From an uncultured bacterium (GTDB lineage: Bacteria; Desulfobacterota; Desulfovibrionia; Desulfovibrionales; Desulfovibrionaceae), in assembly GCA_905215675.1 (NCBI GenBank), contig CAJMRA010000068.1:1-9563 (forward strand): 9,563 nt of DNA, written 5' to 3'. How positions within the stretch are numbered: position 1 is the stretch's first letter; each line of letters begins with the position of its first letter. Below are positions 6,120 to 9,563 of the stretch, in pieces. The notes under the pieces were generated by a model. It was not told where the DNA came from, made no database searches, and saw only the letters and a program-made list of their open reading frames with translations. The translations under genes were made by a program, and so were the position numbers.

Positions 6120-6547
6120 ACAACATCACCCTGATTGCTCTTGCCTTTTTCCTGCTGGAGCTGGTCATTCTCGGCGGCATCTTCTTTTTCTACATGCGCC
6201 TGCGCCGTTCGGAGCGCCTCTTCAATCTCCTGCAGGCAAACCAGCAATCCCTGCTCGGGCGCATCGAAATGAACGCCCGTCTTGAAAAGGAAATCGTCGC
6301 TTCCTTTGCCCAGCGGCAGGCCGAACTGCAAAATCTGGAAGAAAAGCTGGAGGAACGCAGCAAGGAATTGCGCCGCCTGCTGGAACAGGCCGAAGGCATC
6401 ATGCGCTCGCCCCAGTTCCTGCGCGAGATCATCCTCAACGGACGCAAAAAGGGGCTCTCCGCCCGCCAGATTGCCCGCAACGCCGGTCTGAGCGTCGACG
6501 AGGTCGAGCTCATCCTTGCCCAGAATCCGCCCGCGCCGCAGGCGTAG
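6116..6547 (+). CDS. Membrane-anchored coiled-coil protein with a C-terminal HTH-like segment
   Basis: This 143-residue protein has an N-terminal membrane anchor (about 4-27, ITLIALAFFLLELVILGGIFFFYM), a basic stop-transfer RLRR, a long charged coiled coil (about 50-95, with LQNLEEKLEERSKELRRLLEQ) and a compact C-terminal segment (98-136). That segment, KKGLSARQIARNAGLSVDEVELIL, has helix-turn-helix-like spacing. The layout recalls DUF2802-type proteins found near chemotaxis and flagellar genes, but this is from memory of the family and unverified. The ATG at 6116 overlaps the preceding TGA and has no good Shine-Dalgarno sequence, so it is likely made by reinitiation. It is the last gene of the flagellar operon. 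A role anchoring or sensing at the flagellar pole is possible but unsupported. Confidence 0.75.
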   Translation: MNNITLIALAFFLLELVILGGIFFFYMRLRRSERLFNLLQANQQSLLGRIEMNARLEKEIVASFAQRQAELQNLEEKLEERSKELRRLLEQAEGIMRSPQFLREIILNGRKKGLSARQIARNAGLSVDEVELILAQNPPAPQA

Positions 6548-6577
6548 GCATCGGCGCATCGGCTCCCCGGAGCATTT

Positions 6578-6616
6578 GCCGCCTCGCGTTTTCTCCTTTT
6601 TCAAAGGTGAGACACT
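6578..6616 (+). repeat. Dispersed repeat, partial copy C' (right end only)
   Basis: GCCGCCTCGCG followed by hairpin 4 (TCCTTTTTCAAAGGTGA core, then GAGAC) matches the last quarter of copies A and C. Hairpins 1-3 are missing. It is directly followed by full copy C in the same orientation, so the two form a truncated tandem pair. Confidence 0.75.
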
Positions 6617-6618
6617 CC

Positions 6619-6763
6619 AGAGCAATTTCAGTTTGAAACGCTGCGCGTTTCAAACCATACGGCCTGTCGTTTCGCGGAAAAACGCGGTTTTTCCGCTCAC
6701 TTTGGGCCGGGCGGCGCTGTGCTGCCGCCTCGCGTTTCACCTTTTTCAAAGGTGAAACGCTCT
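6619..6763 (+). repeat. Dispersed four-hairpin repeat, copy C (best-preserved)
   Basis: This 145-bp copy is the clearest. Hairpin 1: GTTTGAAACGC (6631-6641) with 6645-6655, 11 bp, loop TGC. Linker: CATACGGCCTGTCG (6656-6669). Hairpin 2: 6674-6683 with 6687-6696, 10 bp, loop GCG. Hairpin 3: GGCGGC (6710-6715) with GCCGCC (6724-6729). Hairpin 4: 6732-6744 with 6748-6760, 13 bp, loop TTC. The ends form a short terminal inverted repeat, AGAGC (6619-6623) and GCTCT (6759-6763). No transposase is encoded. Confidence 0.9.
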
Positions 6764-6785
6764 AATAAAACAGAAAAATATGTAT

Positions 6786-6811
6786 CCGACGCCGCCTCCG
6801 GCAGGCGTCGG
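6786..6811 (+). other. Hairpin preceding the operon terminator
   Basis: CCGACGCC (6786-6793) pairs with GGCGTCGG (6804-6811) around a 10-nt loop. It stands 18 bases before the terminator stem, so the two could form the body of a short structured RNA or simply strengthen termination. Confidence 0.5.
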
Positions 6812-6829
6812 CCCGCCCATGTCCGCACG

Positions 6830-6858
6830 GCCCGTCCCTCCGGGGACGGGCTTTTTTT
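6830..6858 (+). terminator. Intrinsic terminator of the flagellar operon
   Basis: GCCCGTCCC (6830-6838) and GGGACGGGC (6843-6851) form a perfect 9-bp stem with a TCCG loop, immediately followed by seven T (6852-6858). This is a textbook rho-independent terminator. It separates the flagellar cluster from the antiporter gene that starts 110 bp downstream. Confidence 0.92.
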
Positions 6859-6870
6859 GCCCTTCGCGCC

Positions 6871-6899
6871 TTGCCCGCAGGCAACTTCCATGCTAGCAT
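6871..6899 (+). promoter_or_regulatory. Probable sigma-70 promoter of the NhaC-type gene
   Basis: TTGCCC (6871-6876) and TAGCAT (6894-6899) are separated by 17 bp, and each matches four of six consensus positions. The -10 lies in a 10-bp palindrome, ATGCTAGCAT. It falls between the upstream terminator and the gene, where a promoter is needed. A 7-bp hairpin (CGTGCGA 6917-6923 / TCGCACG 6930-6936) would lie in the leader. Confidence 0.5.
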
Positions 6900-6967
6900 C
6901 GCAGGACTTTTCGCGTCGTGCGACTGGTTTCGCACGCTCCTGTCACACCCCTTGCCGGAGTCTTGTT

Positions 6968-8518
6968 ATGGATCCTTTCAACGCGGGCGCCCTTTCCCTG
7001 CTGCCGCCCATTATCGCCATCACCCTGGCGCTGTGGACCAAGGAAGTCTTTTCCTCCCTCATGATTGGTATTCTGAGCGGTTCGCTCATCTACACCATCG
7101 GCATGGGGCAGGACTTCGTCATTGTCCGCACCATCGAAACGGCCTTTGCCGTCATGGTCAAGAAGGTTGATTTCAATATCATCATCTTCTGTACCCTGCT
7201 GGGGTCGCTGGTCTATGTCATCTCGCTGGCCGGCGGCACCCGCGCCTACGGCAAGTGGGCGACGCGCCGCATCAAGGGCAAGACCAGCGCGCTCCTTTCC
7301 ACCAGCGCCCTCGGCGCGTTCATCTTCATCGACGACTATTTCAACTGCCTCACCGTGGGCACCGTCATGCGCCCGGTCACGGACAGCTACAAGATTTCCC
7401 GCGCCAAGCTGGCCTATATCATCGACGCCACCGCCGCCCCCATCTGCATCATCGCCCCCATCTCCAGCTGGGCCGCCGCCGTCGGCAGCAACCTCAAGGC
7501 CACGGGAGCCTTTGAAAGCGATCTCGCGGCCTTTGTGGCGACCATTCCCTGGAACTTCTACGCCCTGCTCTCCATCATCATGGTGGTGATGATCAGTGTC
7601 GGCAACTTCGACTTCGGCCCCATGCGCAAGGCCGAACAGCGCGCGCAGGCCGGGGACGTGGGCGAAATAGAAAAGAACGACGACAACCACAAGCAGCCCG
7701 AAGCCGGTTCGCGCGGCCATGTGCTCGACATGCTGGTGCCCATTGCCGCCCTCATCGTCTTTGCCGTTCTGGCGCTGCTGTTCAACGGCGGTTACTGGGG
7801 CAAGGACCCGGCCTATCACACCCTCGCCGCGGCCTTCGGCAACTGCTCCGCGGCTCCGGCTCTGGCCCTCGCCTCCTTCTCCGCCCTGCTCGTGGCCTTT
7901 CTCCAGTTCGTTCCCCGCGGCGTCCTCTCCCTCAAGACCTTCATGGACGGCTGCATGCAGGGCATGAAGGCCATGATGCCCGCCAACACCATTCTGGTGC
8001 TGGCCTGGGCCATCAGCGGCGTCTGCCGCGACCTGCTGCAGACTCCCGTCTTCGTCAAGTCGCTCGTGGAGGCCGACGGCGGCCTGACCGGCGGCCTGCT
8101 GCCCGCCATCATCTTCATACTGGCGGGCTTCCTGAGCTTCTCCACCGGCACCGCCTGGGGCACCTTCGGCATTCTGATCCCCATCGTCGTTCCCGTGGCG
8201 CAGGTCGTGGACCCCAACGGGAGCCTGGTGCTGATCTCCCTCTCCGCCACCCTCGCGGGGAGCGTCTTCGGCGATCACTGCTCGCCCATTTCGGATACCA
8301 CCATCCTTTCCAGCGCCGGGGCGGCCTGCATGCACATCGAGCATGTCTCCACGCAAATGCCCTATGCCTGCGTCGTTGCCGCCAGCAGCCTTGTGGGCTA
8401 CATCGCGGCAGGCTTCAGCCAGAGTCTTCCCGTCAGCTTCGGCGCAGGTCTCATCGTCATGGTGCTGACCCTGTTCTACTTCCGCAATCGCGCCCGCCGC
8501 TGCGCCGCCGCGGCCTGA
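6968..8518 (+). CDS. NhaC-family Na+/H+ antiporter-type transporter
   Basis: This 516-residue polytopic inner-membrane protein shows NhaC-family signatures: FIFIDDYFNCLTVGTVMRPV (118-137), with acidic D122-D123 in a membrane segment, and GDHCSPISDTT (435-445). About a dozen hydrophobic segments are visible, divided by a long charged cytoplasmic loop (about 217-252). The family exchanges Na+ for H+, but members also carry malate/lactate, methionine or lysine, so the substrate is not certain. The ATG at 6968 has GGAG at 6957-6960. The frame is open back to 6719, but that extension would run through repeat C and a terminator and is rejected. The gene has its own probable promoter and its own terminator at 8548, so it is a single-gene unit unrelated to the flagellar operon. 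Confidence 0.88.
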   Translation: MDPFNAGALSLLPPIIAITLALWTKEVFSSLMIGILSGSLIYTIGMGQDFVIVRTIETAFAVMVKKVDFNIIIFCTLLGSLVYVISLAGGTRAYGKWATRRIKGKTSALLSTSALGAFIFIDDYFNCLTVGTVMRPVTDSYKISRAKLAYIIDATAAPICIIAPISSWAAAVGSNLKATGAFESDLAAFVATIPWNFYALLSIIMVVMISVGNFDFGPMRKAEQRAQAGDVGEIEKNDDNHKQPEAGSRGHVLDMLVPIAALIVFAVLALLFNGGYWGKDPAYHTLAAAFGNCSAAPALALASFSALLVAFLQFVPRGVLSLKTFMDGCMQGMKAMMPANTILVLAWAISGVCRDLLQTPVFVKSLVEADGGLTGGLLPAIIFILAGFLSFSTGTAWGTFGILIPIVVPVAQVVDPNGSLVLISLSATLAGSVFGDHCSPISDTTILSSAGAACMHIEHVSTQMPYACVVAASSLVGYIAAGFSQSLPVSFGAGLIVMVLTLFYFRNRARRCAAAA

Positions 8519-8547
8519 TCGGCGTCCCGGTTCGTTCCGTCGTAAAA

Positions 8548-8579
8548 AAAGGGGAGGACGCCTGCGCGTCCTCCCCTTT
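8548..8579 (+). terminator. Terminator after the NhaC-type gene (bidirectional stem)
   Basis: AAAGGGGAGGACGC (8548-8561) pairs perfectly with its complement at 8566-8579 around CTGC, a 14-bp stem. Seven A precede and overlap it (8544-8550), and only three T end it on the + strand. It is thus an excellent terminator on the minus strand and a fair one on the + strand. No minus-strand gene is visible to its right, so its main job is probably to end the antiporter transcript. Confidence 0.8.
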
Positions 8580-8644
8580 CCCTCGACCGTCCGGGCATAA
8601 TCGCATCCCGCAGCCGGGCCTCCCTCCGGCGATCCCGGCTTCAT

Positions 8645-8684
8645 AGAACATTTTTAGTTTGAAACGCTGCGCGTTCCAGACCAT
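8645..8684 (+). repeat. Dispersed repeat, truncated copy D (left end and hairpin 1 only)
   Basis: The sequence begins AGAAC (8645-8649) and runs through ATTTTTA into GTTTGAAACGC-TGC-GCGTTCCAGAC (8657-8681), matching the left end and hairpin 1 of copy C, then CCATGCG where the other copies have CCATACG. After that the match stops. The right arm carries two changes that leave one wobble and one mismatch. It lies in the 236-bp gap before the outer-membrane protein gene, about 70 bp upstream of the start codon. Confidence 0.75.
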
Positions 8685-8754
8685 GCGCCCCGCATGCTCT
8701 CTTTTGCCCAAATAAAACGCTCCCTACGCTCCCGCACAAAAAGGAATCCGTTCC

Positions 8755-9510
8755 ATGAAACTCCGCATACTGGTATTGCTCTGCTGCGCGGCCGCTCTCG
8801 CCTTTCCTCCGTCGCTCCATGCCGAAGGGCGCTGGGGATTCGACTTCGGTCTGGGCGGCTCCGTCACCACTTCCGAATACAAGGACGTTTACGCCGCCGG
8901 GGCCACGCTGCCCCTGCTGGGCTATGAAGGCGATCGCTTCTATCTGCGCGGCGTCAGCGGCGGCCTGCATCTGTTCAAGAACGATATGCACGAAATCAAC
9001 GTGCAATTGTCCTATCTCCCGCAGCGCTATCTGGCGAGCTGGAGCAGCGATCACGCCATGAAGCAGCTGGACAACCGCTATTCGTCCATGCTGGCGGGCC
9101 TCAATTATCGCCTGATGTCGCCCTACGGCATTCTTCAGGCCACCGTGTCCGCCGACGTTCTCGGCTACAGCAACGGCTTCATCGCCCAGGCTTCCTACAG
9201 CTATCCCGTCATACTGGGCCGCCTGACGCTGGCGCCCACCGTGGGCGTCAAATGGACCAGCTGCGAATACAACGATTATTACTACGGCATCGACAGCGAC
9301 GAATCCCGCGCCAGCGGCCTTTCCGAATACAAGCCAGACAGCGCCCTGTCGCCCAACGCGGGCCTGACCGCCCGTCTCGATCTGAGCGAAAACTGGAGCG
9401 TCTTCGCCAACGGCAATCTCGAATTCCTCAATCAGGAAATCTACGACAGCCCCATGGTGGAAAACGCCACCAAACTTTCCGTCGGCGCGGGCCTGCTCTA
9501 CAAATTTTAG
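8755..9510 (+). CDS. MipA/OmpV-family outer-membrane beta-barrel protein
   Basis: This 251-residue protein starts with a signal peptide (MKLRILVLLCCAAALAFPPS then LHA), with a predicted signal peptidase I cut after A23. The mature part alternates amphipathic strands and ends in phenylalanine (LLYKF), as expected for a barrel inserted by the BAM complex. The stretch YNDYYYGIDSDESRASGLSEY (172-192) matches the signature of the MipA/OmpV family, whose members link to murein-metabolising complexes or act as outer-membrane proteins; the exact role here is unknown. AAGGAA at 8741-8746 supports the ATG at 8755. Cysteines 10-11 do not form a proper lipobox. The stop TAG overlaps the first AG of repeat copy E. 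It is a single gene after the antiporter terminator; no clear promoter was found. Confidence 0.85.
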   Translation: MKLRILVLLCCAAALAFPPSLHAEGRWGFDFGLGGSVTTSEYKDVYAAGATLPLLGYEGDRFYLRGVSGGLHLFKNDMHEINVQLSYLPQRYLASWSSDHAMKQLDNRYSSMLAGLNYRLMSPYGILQATVSADVLGYSNGFIAQASYSYPVILGRLTLAPTVGVKWTSCEYNDYYYGIDSDESRASGLSEYKPDSALSPNAGLTARLDLSENWSVFANGNLEFLNQEIYDSPMVENATKLSVGAGLLYKF

Positions 9511-9563
9511 AGCAATTTTAGTGAAACGCTGCGCGTTTCAAATCATACGGCCTGTCGTTTCGC
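9509..9563 (+). repeat. Dispersed four-hairpin repeat, copy E (cut by the window end)
   Basis: The copy begins AGAGC (9509-9513), whose AG completes the TAG stop codon at 9508-9510. It continues through AATTTTAGT, the hairpin 1 core GAAACGC-TGC-GCGTTTC, the linker CATACGGCCTGTCG (9544-9557) and the first bases of hairpin 2. It lacks a few bases of hairpin 1's left flank relative to copy C. The rest lies outside the window. Confidence 0.85.

Noticed and set aside
6719..6967. Earlier start for the NhaC-type gene, adding 83 residues
   Set aside because: The extension would translate repeat C, a strong intrinsic terminator and a probable promoter, and does not resemble a family N-terminus; the ATG at 6968 has a good ribosome site.
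6893..8644. 583-residue minus-strand open frame opposite the NhaC-type gene
   Set aside because: It is antisense to a clear membrane transporter and gives a low-complexity Gly/Asp/His/Glu-rich product, a codon-bias shadow.
1089..9563. CRISPR array as an explanation for the repeated sequence
   Set aside because: The copies are about 145 bp, occur in both orientations, and are hundreds to thousands of bases apart, with no regular spacers and no cas genes.

Overview
The window looks like the chromosome of a GC-rich, polarly flagellated deltaproteobacterium of the Desulfovibrio type. This is inferred from the gene order flhF - flhG - fliA - cheY - fliL-like gene, the GC-rich codon use and the protein flavour; no sequence search was run. 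All ten genes called lie on the + strand.

Layout. 1-203: edge hairpin and a sigma-54-like promoter. 204-767: small TPR-repeat protein. 768-1350: gene-free stretch holding a 38-bp near-perfect palindrome, an intrinsic terminator, copy A of a dispersed structured repeat, and a second sigma-54-like promoter. 1351-6547: probable flagellar operon with flhF (SRP-type GTPase), flhG (MinD-type ATPase), fliA (sigma-28), a cheY-type receiver, a FliL-like stator-associated membrane protein, and two small unrecognised proteins whose genes overlap by ATGA. 6548-6967: one partial and one complete repeat (C' and C), a strong terminator and a probable promoter. 6968-8518: NhaC-family antiporter. 8548-8579: terminator. 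8645-8684: truncated repeat D. 8755-9510: MipA/OmpV-type outer-membrane protein. 9509-9563: repeat E, running off the window.

How the genes fit together. FlhF and FlhG set flagellar position and number, FliA transcribes late flagellar genes, the CheY protein probably signals to the motor switch, and the FliL-like protein probably supports the stator. The two small downstream proteins share the transcription unit and are candidate accessory flagellar factors. The TPR gene has its own sigma-54-like promoter, so it may belong to the same regulon. The NhaC-type and MipA-type genes are separate units marked off by terminators.

The most unusual content is the repeat family: an element of about 145 bp that folds into four successive hairpins around a conserved unpaired linker, present in five or six whole or partial intergenic copies in 9.5 kb. 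Two copies overlap the TAG stop codon of the preceding gene, and one ends three bases before the -24 box of the flhF promoter. It looks like a MITE- or REP-like family, and also explains several spurious reading frames.
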